Source: Aeromonas sp. FDAARGOS 1405 (GTDB lineage: Bacteria; Pseudomonadota; Gammaproteobacteria; Enterobacterales; Aeromonadaceae). From it: 64,000 nt of DNA. The stretch covers positions 4,039,001 through 4,103,000 of the forward strand of contig NZ_CP077311.1 of NCBI RefSeq assembly GCF_019048265.1, given 5' to 3'. The notes beneath the pieces are model-generated. The model ran no database searches. It was not told where the DNA came from and worked only from the letters and a program-made list of their open reading frames with translations. A program made the translations under genes and the position numbers. Below, piece after piece: positions 17,570 through 27,361 of the stretch (positions are counted from its first letter, which is position 1; the number at the start of each line of letters is the position of its first letter).

Positions 17570-19660
17570 TTATCTCAAAAACGGGGAGAGAGAGGGGCGC
17601 TGCATGAGCGTCTGGATCAAATAACCGAACTTGAGCTGCCAGCGTTGCCAGCGGCTCGCTTTCTGAGCTGATGAGTGTCCCTGTGTCGCCAACTGGTGGA
17701 TCAACTGCTCAGGGCTGATCCAGAGCCCGGTTTGCCAATCCAGATAGAGTGGATAGGCGACCAGCGTCAGATAGACCAGTGCTGACAAAGGCAGCGTGCG
17801 CTGACGGCGAGCAGGCGGATTGGCATCCGTGGTCAGACCCCAGCCACTGTAAAAGGGTTGGCCCCAGGTCGTCACTTTGACTCCCTGCACCAGCGCCTCG
17901 AAGCCACTGAGTGACGTCATGGTATGCAGCTCATCCACATGGGGATACAGACTGGTGAGGCCAACATCCAGCACCTGACTATCGACACACTCCGCCAGAC
18001 AAGCCGCAGAAATCGCCCCGCCACGGTTGCCCGCCACCACATCAGGATGCGGTTTGTAGAGAATATGAGCGTCGGGTTTGGCCGCTCGCACCGCCCAGAG
18101 CAACTGCTCGTTGCTGCGAATATACGGGCTACCGGTCAGAATAGAGGCATCACCATCCACCTGCCCCACCACCAACACCAGTTGTCGACCATCCATGGGC
18201 GGTGAATAGGGTTGAATCTCCCCCACGTTGTACTTGCTGATCTGATGTTGACGAAGCAACGAGATCAACCTCTCGCCACGTTCAATCTCCGGCTCGGTCA
18301 ATTGCTGATAGTTGAGCAACTGCTCCAACCCGCTGGGGGTTCGGCTATCAAAATAAATGCCGACCGGATCCAGTGACAGTGACGAAGGACGGCACAGGTT
18401 GGAACCCAACCCTTTCGAGCGGATAAAGCCGTCTTCGACCCGTATCGCTGAAACCAGCTCGGGATAGCGACTTCCCCACACCAGAACCTGCTCATCACCA
18501 GTCAACCGCTTGGGAGGCTTGCTAACAAAACAAAGCTCCTCGGCCAGGTGATGACAAAACGCCTGCATAAAGGCGCGCTTCCACAGCGAGAAACCGACCA
18601 GATAAAGCCTGCGCCAACGTGGAGCGGGCTTTTGCTGGCGAGCGATGATGGCAATGACCTCTTCCACTTCACAACGCTGGCCAAGCACGGGGTCCAGATA
18701 GCGCGGGTAGCAAATCAAGGCTGCCGCGACCAGCTGGGCGAGCGACACGTTTACGTTGCGGCGCTCGCACTGCTTGCTGTCATGGGTCAGCCCCCAACCG
18801 GCATAAAACGGCATACCGAAGCAGTAGACCGGCTTGCCCAGCAACAACCCCTCAAAACCAAGCTGGGATGAGACTGTATAGACAGCATCCACCGCATTGA
18901 GCAACGCATGAGGATGACAATGCTCGGCAACCACTTCAACATCATTTAGCTGCAAGCGCGCCAGCACACCGCTTTTCTTGCCAAAGCGCGTATCGGGATG
19001 GGTGCGCAGCAGCAGGCGCGCATCGGGATGATTGCGGCGCGCCGCCTCCACCATCGCCACAAAATCAGCTTCACTGGCCAGCGCCCCCGGAATGGAGAGA
19101 TCTCCCGCCACCTGATCGACCAACAGGACCTTGGGTTTGGCGCTCTGCTGCAACCGCGCGGCCAGCGCCGATGGCAGGCCACCCTCCCCCCCTTGTGCGG
19201 CGAAACGACTCACGCTGCCATGGTTGGCAGCGTGAGCCGGCACAGTGGCATAACAGTTGTATTTGGTGATCCCGAGGTGAACCAACTCACTGATCAATCG
19301 CTCGGCCCGTGCCAACATCTGTGGCTCGCACGGGGCGGCAATCAACTGCTCAAGCTGGCTGGGCTGGCGGGCATCGTAATAGATCCCCACAGGATCGGCG
19401 ATCAACGAGACCGCCTTGCCCCCCCTGGCGGGATGACCGATATAACCGATAAAGCCATCTTCCAGCTGCCAATAGGACAACCCTAACGCTTGTGCCTTCT
19501 GCTTAATCTGCCTGGTATTGGCTTTTTGGCCCCAGCCAACTAAAACATCATTTTCAGAGAAAGAGACGGCCCCTGCCATATGACGTAATGAGCAACCAAG
19601 CATAGGTTCAATATTGTTTTTTCTGGCAAGAATACCTTTCGAACCCGTATATAAATCCAT
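17570..19660 (-). CDS. kpsC: capsule Kdo-linker glycosyltransferase KpsC (two-module)
   Basis: 696 residues built from two homologous modules, as in KpsC/LipA. Module 1 (about 20-330) has QLEDGFIGYIG, DPVGIYYDARQPSQLEQL and GFEGLLLGKPVYCFGMPFYAGWGL. Module 2 (about 360-650) repeats these as RVEDGFIRSKG, DPVGIYFDSRTPSGLEQL and GFEALVQGVKVTTWGQPFYSGWGL. In characterised homologues the two modules are different beta-Kdo transferases that start and extend the linker. No CMP-Kdo synthesis gene is present in this locus, so the donor must come from the LPS pathway. A hairpin (19681-19704) separates it from rfbC. Confidence 0.93.
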   Translation of the reverse strand: MDLYTGSKGILARKNNIEPMLGCSLRHMAGAVSFSENDVLVGWGQKANTRQIKQKAQALGLSYWQLEDGFIGYIGHPARGGKAVSLIADPVGIYYDARQPSQLEQLIAAPCEPQMLARAERLISELVHLGITKYNCYATVPAHAANHGSVSRFAAQGGEGGLPSALAARLQQSAKPKVLLVDQVAGDLSIPGALASEADFVAMVEAARRNHPDARLLLRTHPDTRFGKKSGVLARLQLNDVEVVAEHCHPHALLNAVDAVYTVSSQLGFEGLLLGKPVYCFGMPFYAGWGLTHDSKQCERRNVNVSLAQLVAAALICYPRYLDPVLGQRCEVEEVIAIIARQQKPAPRWRRLYLVGFSLWKRAFMQAFCHHLAEELCFVSKPPKRLTGDEQVLVWGSRYPELVSAIRVEDGFIRSKGLGSNLCRPSSLSLDPVGIYFDSRTPSGLEQLLNYQQLTEPEIERGERLISLLRQHQISKYNVGEIQPYSPPMDGRQLVLVVGQVDGDASILTGSPYIRSNEQLLWAVRAAKPDAHILYKPHPDVVAGNRGGAISAACLAECVDSQVLDVGLTSLYPHVDELHTMTSLSGFEALVQGVKVTTWGQPFYSGWGLTTDANPPARRQRTLPLSALVYLTLVAYPLYLDWQTGLWISPEQLIHQLATQGHSSAQKASRWQRWQLKFGYLIQTLMQRPSLSPFLR

Positions 19661-19680
19661 ATTATCTCAGCGAACTAAAG

Positions 19681-19704
19681 ACTCCCTGCAGTAATGCAGG
19701 GAGT
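19681..19704 (-). terminator. hairpin between rfbC and kpsC
   Basis: Perfect ACTCCCTGCA / TGCAGGGAGT stem with a four-base loop. On the minus strand it is followed by CTTTAG, a short U-tract. It probably causes partial termination, lowering kpsCS output relative to the rfb genes. Confidence 0.55.
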
Positions 19705-19709
19705 GTAAT

Positions 19710-20261
19710 TTAGATAAACAGGTCTGCGGTCGCTAATGACTTGGCAGTACTATCTTTTGCAGAGGTCAGGATATCCGCGTTTAACTCGGGCCACTTAATA
19801 CCAATAGAGGCATCATTCCATGCAATGCCTCTATCACTTACGGGGGCATAGTAATTGGTTGTTTTATACAAAAACTCGGCCGTCTCTGTCAGAGTAACAA
19901 AGCCATGCGCAAATCCTTCCGGGATCCACAGCTGTCGCTTGTTTTCTCCAGAAAGGTGAACGCCTACCCATTGCCCGAAGGTCGGGGAGCTTTTCCGAAT
20001 ATCTACCGCTACATCAAACACTTCACCGGCCACACAACGCACCAGCTTGCCCTGGGCATGGGGCGGCAATTGATAGTGCAATCCACGCAACACCCCTTTC
20101 GATGATTTGGAGTGATTATCCTGCACAAACGTCACCGGATACCCTACCGCCTCTTCAAACAACTTGTGGTTGAAACTTTCAAAGAAAAAACCTCGCTCAT
20201 CACCAAACACTTTTGGCTCAAAAATAAGCACATCTGGAATTGCTGTCTTGATTACATTCAT
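19710..20261 (-). CDS. rfbC: dTDP-4-dehydrorhamnose 3,5-epimerase
   Basis: 183 residues (E. coli RfbC has 185), cupin-fold RmlC. Motifs: IFEPKVFGDERGFFFESFN, TFVQDNHSKSSKGVLRGLHY containing the catalytic His, GEVFDVAVDIRKSSPTFGQW, and LWIPEGFAHGFVTL. It performs the third step of dTDP-L-rhamnose synthesis. ATG at 20261 (MNVIKTAIPD) is chosen because it matches the family start; the frame continues to a GTG at 20273. Fourth gene of the rfbBDAC block. Confidence 0.95.
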   Translation of the reverse strand: MNVIKTAIPDVLIFEPKVFGDERGFFFESFNHKLFEEAVGYPVTFVQDNHSKSSKGVLRGLHYQLPPHAQGKLVRCVAGEVFDVAVDIRKSSPTFGQWVGVHLSGENKRQLWIPEGFAHGFVTLTETAEFLYKTTNYYAPVSDRGIAWNDASIGIKWPELNADILTSAKDSTAKSLATADLFI

Positions 20262-20290
20262 CTGTCTATCCACACTTGCTTCAATTTTTA

Positions 20291-20317
20291 ATGGGGGAAG
20301 TATTTTCCCTCCCCCAT
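20291..20317 (-). terminator. stem-loop between rfbA and rfbC
   Basis: ATGGGGG / CCCCCAT stem, extendable inward, in the 62-base gap. No U-run follows on the minus strand, so it is more likely an intercistronic stabiliser than a terminator. Confidence 0.35.
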
Positions 20318-20323
20318 ATCACA

Positions 20324-21202
20324 TCAGGCTTTGGCAACCATTCTTAACAGATATTGTCCATAGGCATTCTTTGCCAATGGCACTGCGAGATCTCGAACCT
20401 GCTCGGTAGTAATAAATTTCTGGCGATAGGCGATCTCTTCTGGGCACGCAACCTTCAACCCCTGACGGGTCTCGATGGTCTGAATAAAGTTGCTCGCTTC
20501 AATCAGGCTTTCATGGGTTCCGGTATCCAGCCAGGCATAACCACGGCCCATCATGGCCACCGACAGATTGCCTTGCTCCAGGTAGATACGGTTCACATCG
20601 GTAATTTCCAGCTCACCTCGGGGCGACGGCTTCAGGCTCTTCGCGATCTCCACCACGCTGTTGTCATAGAAATAGAGGCCGGTCACCGCATAGTTGCTCT
20701 TGGGCTCCAACGGCTTCTCTTCCAGAGAGATAGCGGTCCCCTCTTTATCAAATTCCACCACCCCATAACGCTCGGGGTCATGCACATGGTAGGCAAAGAC
20801 GGTCGCGCCACTCTCTTTGGCCGCTGCGGCCGCCAACTGTTTCTGCAGGTCGTGGCCGTAGAAGATGTTGTCCCCCAGCACCAGCGCACAGGGGTCTGAG
20901 CCGATAAACTCTTCACCCAGAATAAAGGCTTGCGCCAACCCATCCGGGCTTGGTTGCACCTTGTACTGCAAATTCAGGCCCCACTGGCTGCCATCACCCA
21001 GCAATTGCTCAAAGCGGGGAGTGTCTTGCGGCGTGCTGATGATCAAAATATCGCGAATTCCCGCCAGCATCAGGGTGCTGAGCGGATAGTAGATCATCGG
21101 CTTGTCATAGATGGGCAACAGCTGCTTGCTCACTGCCATGGTCACCGGATAGAGACGGGTGCCAGAGCCACCGGCCAGAATAATGCCTTTACGTTTGGTC
21201 AT
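20324..21202 (-). CDS. rfbA: glucose-1-phosphate thymidylyltransferase
   Basis: 292 residues, RmlA. Signature [20 protein letters not shown] near the N-terminus, followed by [20 protein letters not shown] and [14 protein letters not shown]. It makes dTDP-glucose from dTTP and glucose-1-phosphate, the first step towards dTDP-L-rhamnose. Position in the rfbB-rfbD-rfbA-rfbC order is standard for rhamnose cassettes. The 112-base gap to rfbD holds an imperfect hairpin and no gene. Confidence 0.97.
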   Translation of the reverse strand: MTKRKGIILAGGSGTRLYPVTMAVSKQLLPIYDKPMIYYPLSTLMLAGIRDILIISTPQDTPRFEQLLGDGSQWGLNLQYKVQPSPDGLAQAFILGEEFIGSDPCALVLGDNIFYGHDLQKQLAAAAAKESGATVFAYHVHDPERYGVVEFDKEGTAISLEEKPLEPKSNYAVTGLYFYDNSVVEIAKSLKPSPRGELEITDVNRIYLEQGNLSVAMMGRGYAWLDTGTHESLIEASNFIQTIETRQGLKVACPEEIAYRQKFITTEQVRDLAVPLAKNAYGQYLLRMVAKA

Positions 21203-21314
21203 GATGCTTGTTTCTTATTTTTAAATTGCAAAAGAAAAGGGTGGCTTGCGGCCACACCTTTCTGTTTTATCCCTGCCAGCCAGAGAGGCGTTCAACACAT
21301 CTCTGGCCAGTGAT

Positions 21315-22202
21315 TTACTTACCGAGGATCTCGGTCAACATCCGCTCCACACCGACGGTCCACTCCGGCAGCACCAGCTCGAAGGTGCGCTGGAATTTGC
21401 TGGTATCAAGGCGGGAGTTATGGGGGCGTTTGGCCGGGGTCGGGAAGGCACTGGTCGGCACCGCATTGAGCTGCGTCACCGCCAGTTCAACACCGGCCTC
21501 TCTGGCTTTGGCAAACACCAGCTGGGCGTAGTCAAACCAGGTGGTGGTGCCGGAGGCAATCAGATGGTACAGCCCGGCGACCTCGGGGTTGCGCTGCGCC
21601 ACGCGGATCGCATGAGCGGTGCAATCAGCCAGCAACTCGGCGCCGGTCGGAGCGCCAAACTGGTCATTGATGACTGACATCTCGCTACGCTCTTTGCCAA
21701 AGCGCAGCATGGTCTTGGCAAAGTTGGCACCCCGAGCGGCATAGACCCAGCTGGTGCGAAAAATCAGGTGACGGGAACAAAGCGCGGCCCCTTGCTCACC
21801 CGCCAGCTTGGTTTCGCCATAGACGTTGAGCGGAGCGGTGGCATCGGTTTCCACCCAGGGACGCTCACCGCTGCCATCGAACACATAGTCGGTGGAGTAA
21901 TGCACCAGCCAGGCACCCAAGGCTTCCGCTTCTTTGGCTATCGCAACCACGCTGGTCGCGTTGAGCAGCTCGGCAAACTCCCGCTCGCTTTCGGCCTTGT
22001 CGACTGCGGTGTGGGCTGCGGCATTGACAATCACGTCCGGCTTGACCAGACGTACCGTGTCGGCCACCCCGGCCGGGTTGCTGAAATCACCGCAATAATC
22101 GGTCGAGTCAAAATCGACGGCCGTGATACGCCCGAGCGGCGCCAGTGCGCGTTGCAGCTCCCAGCCTACCTGACCGTTTTTGCCAAACAGCAAAATATGC
22201 AT
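21315..22202 (-). CDS. rfbD: dTDP-4-dehydrorhamnose reductase
   Basis: 295 residues, short-chain dehydrogenase RmlD. The Rossmann loop is GKNGQVGWELQRAL near residue 8. The catalytic YxxxK appears as YGETKLAGE after the conserved HYSTDYVFDG. It reduces dTDP-4-keto-L-rhamnose to dTDP-L-rhamnose, the final step. Its ATG overlaps the rfbB stop in a TGATG junction, indicating coupled translation. Confidence 0.96.
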   Translation of the reverse strand: MHILLFGKNGQVGWELQRALAPLGRITAVDFDSTDYCGDFSNPAGVADTVRLVKPDVIVNAAAHTAVDKAESEREFAELLNATSVVAIAKEAEALGAWLVHYSTDYVFDGSGERPWVETDATAPLNVYGETKLAGEQGAALCSRHLIFRTSWVYAARGANFAKTMLRFGKERSEMSVINDQFGAPTGAELLADCTAHAIRVAQRNPEVAGLYHLIASGTTTWFDYAQLVFAKAREAGVELAVTQLNAVPTSAFPTPAKRPHNSRLDTSKFQRTFELVLPEWTVGVERMLTEILGK

Positions 22203-23287
22203 CAGGCACGCTCCCCGTAATTCTGCTCAATCCAGGACTGATAGGAGCCACTCTTCACGTTGTTGACCCACTGCTGGTTATCCAGATACCACTGTACGGT
22301 TTTGCGAATACCCGACTCGAACGTTTCTTGCGGTTGCCAAGCAAGCTCACTGCTCATCTTGCTGGCATCGATGGCATAGCGGCGATCGTGGCCGGGGCGA
22401 TCCGCCACATAGGTGATTTGATCACGATAAGAGCCCGCTTTGGGCACCATCTCGTCCAGCAGATCGCAGATGGTGTGTACCACCTCCAGATTCTGCTTCT
22501 CGTTATGACCGCCGATGTTGTAGGTCTCACCGACCACGCCTGTGGTCAACACCTTGTAGAGCGCACGCGCGTGATCTTCCACATAGAGCCAGTCACGGAT
22601 CTGGTCGCCCTTGCCATAGACCGGCAGCGGCTTGCCATCCAGCGCGTTAAGAATGACCAGCGGGATCAGCTTCTCGGGGAAGTGGTAGGGACCGTAGTTA
22701 TTGGAGCAGTTGGTGACGATGGTGGGCAGGCCGTAGGTGCGGCGCCAGGCACGCACCAGATGATCACTGGAAGCCTTGGAGGCAGAATAAGGGCTGCTGG
22801 GGGCGTAGGGTGTGGTCTCGGTAAAGAGCGGCAATGACTCACCGGCAGCCACTTCATCCGGATGGGGCAGATCCCCATACACCTCATCGGTGGAGATATG
22901 GTGGAAGCGGAAGGCCGCCTTGCGCTGATCATGAAGACCATTCCAGTAAGCGCGTGCCGCTTCCAGCAACATATAGGTGCCGACGATATTGGTCTCGATA
23001 AAGTCAGCCGGCCCTGTAATGGAGCGATCAACATGGCTCTCGGCGGCCAGGTGCATCACCGCATCCGGCTGGTGCAGAGCAAACACCCGATCCAGCTCGG
23101 CACGGTTGCAGATATCCACCTGCTCAAACGCATAACGCTCGCTTGTCGATACATCGGCCAGGGATTCCAGATTGCCGGCATAGGTGAGTTTATCGAGATT
23201 GATAACAGAATCTTGGGTATCACGGATGATATGGCGCACCACGGCAGAGCCGATAAAGCCGGCACCGCCGGTCACGAGGATTTTCAT
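22202..23287 (-). CDS. rfbB: dTDP-glucose 4,6-dehydratase
   Basis: 361 residues, extended short-chain dehydrogenase Rml[20 protein letters not shown] holds the NAD glycine motif. [22 protein letters not shown] (catalytic Thr-Asp-Glu) and [15 protein letters not shown] (YxxxK) follow, as does [17 protein letters not shown]. It converts dTDP-glucose to the 4-keto-6-deoxy sugar. ATG at 23287 is one base after the galU stop (TAATATG) and matches the family start; an in-frame GTG lies nine bases upstream. Confidence 0.97.
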   Translation of the reverse strand: MKILVTGGAGFIGSAVVRHIIRDTQDSVINLDKLTYAGNLESLADVSTSERYAFEQVDICNRAELDRVFALHQPDAVMHLAAESHVDRSITGPADFIETNIVGTYMLLEAARAYWNGLHDQRKAAFRFHHISTDEVYGDLPHPDEVAAGESLPLFTETTPYAPSSPYSASKASSDHLVRAWRRTYGLPTIVTNCSNNYGPYHFPEKLIPLVILNALDGKPLPVYGKGDQIRDWLYVEDHARALYKVLTTGVVGETYNIGGHNEKQNLEVVHTICDLLDEMVPKAGSYRDQITYVADRPGHDRRYAIDASKMSSELAWQPQETFESGIRKTVQWYLDNQQWVNNVKSGSYQSWIEQNYGERA

Positions 23288-23288
23288 A

Positions 23289-24218
23289 TTAAACACTAGC
23301 CTTTTCGATTTTTTGTGAGGTCAGGGAGTTGATATAGTCAGTCACAAACTGACCAATTTCATGGTGCCTCATGCCATAGGCAATATTGGCCTTCATATAA
23401 CCAGCCTTATTGCCACAGTCGTGGGACAGCCCTGTCATATGGAATGCATCAACCGTTTCTTGCTCAATCAACATGGCAATCGCGTCGGTCAACTGGATCT
23501 CATTACCAGCTCCGGGAGGCGTCTTTTTGAGCAAGGGCCAGATATTATTGCTCAACACATAACGACCAACGACGGCCAGGTTGCTGGGGGCTTCATCAAT
23601 ATCCGGTTTTTCAACCAACCCAGTGATGGGTGCGGATTGACCTGGCTGTAACTTGACCTGATTACAATCAGCTATCCCATATTTATCGGTATCAGCCAGT
23701 GGCACGGGCTCAACCATTACCTGGCTTTGTCCAGTCAACTTGTAACGCACCAACATGGCAGCCAAGTTTTCGGTGTGTTGATCGGCAGTATATTCATCCA
23801 GAATGACATCGGGTAAAACAACGGCGAACGGTTCGTCACCGATGACCGGATAGGCACACAAAATGGCATGGCCTAATCCTTTGGCTTCTCCTTGACGCAC
23901 ATGCATGATGGTCACATCTTTCGGACAAATATTCTGTATCTCGTCGAGCAGCTTTCGTTTAACGCGAGATTCGAGGGTCGCCTCCAGTTCAAACGAAGTA
24001 TCGAAATGGTTTTCGATAGCATTTTTTGAAGAGTGGGTCACCAGTACAATCTCTTTGATACCCGCTGCCACACACTCATTGACCACATATTGGATCAGCG
24101 GCTTGTCCACGATCGGCAGCATCTCTTTCGGGATAGCCTTGGTGGCAGGCAACATTCGGGTGCCAAGACCGGCTACAGGTATAACAGCTTTTCGCACTAA
24201 AAAATTATTATTAGGCAT
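23289..24218 (-). CDS. galU: UTP-glucose-1-phosphate uridylyltransferase
   Basis: 309 residues, GalU. Signature [20 protein letters not shown], then [15 protein letters not shown] and [14 protein letters not shown]. It supplies UDP-glucose, which Ugd in the same operon oxidises to UDP-glucuronate. Many bacteria keep a separate housekeeping galU, so this may be a second, locus-dedicated copy. Its stop abuts the rfbB start. Confidence 0.95.
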   Translation of the reverse strand: MPNNNFLVRKAVIPVAGLGTRMLPATKAIPKEMLPIVDKPLIQYVVNECVAAGIKEIVLVTHSSKNAIENHFDTSFELEATLESRVKRKLLDEIQNICPKDVTIMHVRQGEAKGLGHAILCAYPVIGDEPFAVVLPDVILDEYTADQHTENLAAMLVRYKLTGQSQVMVEPVPLADTDKYGIADCNQVKLQPGQSAPITGLVEKPDIDEAPSNLAVVGRYVLSNNIWPLLKKTPPGAGNEIQLTDAIAMLIEQETVDAFHMTGLSHDCGNKAGYMKANIAYGMRHHEIGQFVTDYINSLTSQKIEKASV

Positions 24219-24244
24219 GTATTATCTCGTGCAGGTTATAGTTA

Positions 24245-25270
24245 TCAGTTTGCCAAAGAATAAGCATATAGTTTCGCATTATTGGCTAGCTCAGCTCGTT
24301 TCTTTTCTTTATTAATCAGTAATGTTATTGCATCAACCCAGCGTTGGGGGTCGTTCTCCAACAGAATGCCGTTGATGTTTTGTTCGATAAAATCGTTATA
24401 GGGAGCACAATTGCTATATACACCCACCGCGCCCATTCTGACAAAGTCATAAAATTTTACGGGACCACGTGCCAAATTAAAATCAGATTCAAGCAGCGGC
24501 GCCAATCCGATATCCAACTGATGGGTCTTGGTATACGCAAGATAATTTAGCCAACTCATTGGATGCAGCACTGAAACTCTTGGTAGGTCGCGATAATATT
24601 TATAGATATCATGCTCGCCAAAAATTTCAAAGCTGGCACTAGGGCAGGCTTCCAATACCCCTTCGACGATTTGCCGCAGCCAGTACTTCTCTTCCCGATG
24701 AGAGCTTGAACCATGATAAGCTATTCTTACTGGTTTTCTTTTTTCAAGAAGTAATGGCGATGGTTTTGCGAAAACTATTTCCGGGTTAAGGTGGGAATAC
24801 TTTTTAGCCAAATAAGCTGTAGATACCCAGATATCATCACAGTACTGCGTGATCCATCGATGTTGAGCCGCCGAGCGCCTTATTATCTTGCTGCGATACT
24901 CTTTAGGCAGCGTAGATAGCGCCGTCGGGTCAAACAGATCGTCATCCATGAAATAAACTATTCGAGAGCATCTGTCGATATATCTTTCTATATGCTGTTG
25001 CCACTTCGGAGAGATAAATCGAATAATGACAAGAGCAGATCCTTCCGGAATAGGGATTTCAGGTGAAACAAGAATGTCAACGCATTGACATCTTGCATCA
25101 GGAAATCGACTGGCAATAGCCGATTCAAAATAGGCCAATGTAGGGGATTTCCCCTCATGCAATATAAACAATCGCTCACTATCAACTTCAGAGTTCTGCT
25201 GGCTGCCATAACTCTGTTTATTGAGTTTAAGATAGGGTTTGAATAGTTTCCTGCGAATTAATTCATCCAT
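24245..25270 (-). CDS. glycosyltransferase, GT4-like (GT-B fold)
   Basis: 341 residues. The C-terminal half has a GT-B donor-site pattern: PVRIAYHGSSSHREEKYWL, then HQLDIGLAPLLESDFNLARGPVKFYDF, where the acidic residues and the PVKFYDF stretch resemble the EX7E region of GT4 enzymes, and NGILLENDPQRWVDAI. The N-terminal half is divergent and includes VYFMDDDLFDPTAL. It probably adds one sugar of the repeat; donor and linkage are unknown. The first 13 bases overlap the end of the upstream glycosyltransferase gene, so the two are coupled. Confidence 0.75.
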   Translation of the reverse strand: MDELIRRKLFKPYLKLNKQSYGSQQNSEVDSERLFILHEGKSPTLAYFESAIASRFPDARCQCVDILVSPEIPIPEGSALVIIRFISPKWQQHIERYIDRCSRIVYFMDDDLFDPTALSTLPKEYRSKIIRRSAAQHRWITQYCDDIWVSTAYLAKKYSHLNPEIVFAKPSPLLLEKRKPVRIAYHGSSSHREEKYWLRQIVEGVLEACPSASFEIFGEHDIYKYYRDLPRVSVLHPMSWLNYLAYTKTHQLDIGLAPLLESDFNLARGPVKFYDFVRMGAVGVYSNCAPYNDFIEQNINGILLENDPQRWVDAITLLINKEKKRAELANNAKLYAYSLAN

Positions 25271-27285
25271 GGCAACACCATATTAGGAGCTCTGCTTAGA
25301 GAGAAATCAGGACGTTCATAACTCAGGTTGGGGTTATAGGCAGGATCGTTTTTAAGCACACGATCCCATCGCGTTCTCATATATCGCAACTCAGATTTTG
25401 CTCGTCTCTGCTGTTGTTTTGATACATCTTTACCGCGGGAAATAGACTCATGATGATACAGTTCAGCAAAGGGCGTCCAGACTACTCGCCAGCCGGCCTC
25501 TCGCACTCTGAGGCAATAATCGACGTCATTAAACGCTATCGGCAAATTCGTTTCATCAAGCCCACCGAGCGCAATATATAAATCTTTATGAGTCAATAAA
25601 CAGGCAGCCGTCACAGCTGACAACTCTTGAGCACTGACAGCCCGCCGCTGGTATCCGGGATCGTTTGCGGACAAACCATTATGAAGGTGATCTGCACAAC
25701 CGCCAGGTCCGACAGCATCGCCGGCATGCTGGATCAAACCATTTCCGTAATAGAGCTTTGCACCGACGACGCCCACACCAGGACGCAATAAATGGGAAAC
25801 CATTTCATCCAGCCAGTCAGCGCTGATCACCTCGGTATCATTATTCAGCAAGCAGACCAGGTCACCACGTGCTTTGCTTACCGCAAGGTTATTGATGGCT
25901 GAATAGTTAAACGGATGATCATAAGAAATCACCCTGACACCATAAACCTGTTCGATATGGGCAAGGTAAGCAAGGGTCTCCTCGTCGTCGCTCTGATTAT
26001 TCATCACCATGACATCCATATTGGTGTAATGGGTTTTGTTGATCAGGCTTTCAATACAGGGGCGTAAATGAGCGAGACCATTTCGGGTGGGGATAATCAC
26101 AGAGACCAATGGCAATTGCGTTGGCAATGGCCAGTGCCAACGACATATCCCATGAGGTGCAGCCCCAATGCTCACTCCTGATGGCAGTAAATTCTCTTTC
26201 AGTGAGTCATAATCATTTGAAAGCAACGCACTTGCAGGCAGATGCATCATCAATGATGGAATATGGGCAATCTGGTTTGGCTCACACTGTTGTGCCAACT
26301 GTAGCCACCACTGATGACATGCTGCAGCATCAAAGGGGATTTGGCTTGCGCCTTGTTCACGCCACAAGCCACACCAGCCAATATAGTTTTGGCTCTGCAG
26401 CAGTGTTTCATTCCAGTCAGGTTTAAAGTTGGGAGAGTGACGTTTGCCTCTCTCGTCAAGCAGGTCATGGTCCCCGTATAGCCATAAACAATCCGGATCC
26501 TGGCGTAACTGATGGGCCACCCAGAATAGGGCGCTGGGGGACACCAGGGCACCCGCAGGCAACGCCCACTGCCACTCGTCGCCAGGCTGACTGGGGATAT
26601 CTGAGGATGCGCCATGCTCCTGCAGCCTGATGTGACTTGCCGGATAACAGAGTGCCTGGATGCTATCCAGGGTCTGCTGGCGGCTCTGGTCACTCTTTTC
26701 GCCAACAAGATGAAAACAGACACGTGGCAATGAGTCCCAACGTGCCAACAGGCCTTCAATCAGCTTGTACTCGGCGGGTTCCAAGGTATGGAAGTTTGCT
26801 AGCCACTCTTCATAGCTATCGAGCGGCTTGTCGTCACGTACTCTACCGACAAGTTGGTAAGCCTGCTGCAGATCCGTGAGCCACAAATGCCATGAGAGGC
26901 CCAACCTTTTACGTCTGGAGTTCGACAGGCGTCGATAAAAGGGCAAGACCCGGCGCAATCGACGCCAGAGACTCTCAATAGGAGAGACACAACGAAGCTC
27001 GCTAATCTCTACATGGCAATCCGCGCCTTTGCTGCTGGCCAGCAAAGAGAGATGGCAGGCTCCCGAGGGCAGATAGACCAGCTCCTGCAAGGTGCCACGG
27101 CGAGTGACCGGCAACACTTGTTCGTGCCATCTCCCCTGCCCGCACTGCCAGCACAGACGAGTCTCCCCTCGTGGTTGGCTCGCCACGATTGTCCCCCGGA
27201 GCAGGAGCCAGCCAGAGTGGCACGAAAAAGCGTCAGGCAATGCCAGAGGTTGCCAATGACCATCGTTATACATATATAAATTCAC
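25258..27285 (-). CDS. two-module glycosyltransferase family 2 protein
   Basis: 675 residues. After an unassigned N-terminal 150 residues come two GT-A-like modules. The first (about 187-360) is degenerate but keeps LWLYGDHDLLDERGKRHSPN followed by FKPDWNETLLQSQNYIG, a stretch typical of tandem GT2 capsule and rhamnan enzymes. The second (about 392-640) is a full GT2: LPLVSVIIPTRNGLAHLRPC, DLVCLLNNDTEVISADWLDE with the NND metal motif, and IAFNDVDYCLRVREAGWRVV. Rhamnose transfer is plausible given rfbBDAC but not proven. The frame opens at GTG 27285; an ATG four codons later (27273) is an equally possible start. Confidence 0.8.
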   Translation of the reverse strand: MNLYMYNDGHWQPLALPDAFSCHSGWLLLRGTIVASQPRGETRLCWQCGQGRWHEQVLPVTRRGTLQELVYLPSGACHLSLLASSKGADCHVEISELRCVSPIESLWRRLRRVLPFYRRLSNSRRKRLGLSWHLWLTDLQQAYQLVGRVRDDKPLDSYEEWLANFHTLEPAEYKLIEGLLARWDSLPRVCFHLVGEKSDQSRQQTLDSIQALCYPASHIRLQEHGASSDIPSQPGDEWQWALPAGALVSPSALFWVAHQLRQDPDCLWLYGDHDLLDERGKRHSPNFKPDWNETLLQSQNYIGWCGLWREQGASQIPFDAAACHQWWLQLAQQCEPNQIAHIPSLMMHLPASALLSNDYDSLKENLLPSGVSIGAAPHGICRWHWPLPTQLPLVSVIIPTRNGLAHLRPCIESLINKTHYTNMDVMVMNNQSDDEETLAYLAHIEQVYGVRVISYDHPFNYSAINNLAVSKARGDLVCLLNNDTEVISADWLDEMVSHLLRPGVGVVGAKLYYGNGLIQHAGDAVGPGGCADHLHNGLSANDPGYQRRAVSAQELSAVTAACLLTHKDLYIALGGLDETNLPIAFNDVDYCLRVREAGWRVVWTPFAELYHHESISRGKDVSKQQQRRAKSELRYMRTRWDRVLKNDPAYNPNLSYERPDFSLSRAPNMVLPWMN

Positions 27286-27361
27286 AACCTGAGGGGGACA
27301 TTGAAAGAGTCCGCCACATCAGTGGCAGACCATGGATAATAGAATTAAAAAGTAACAGCAG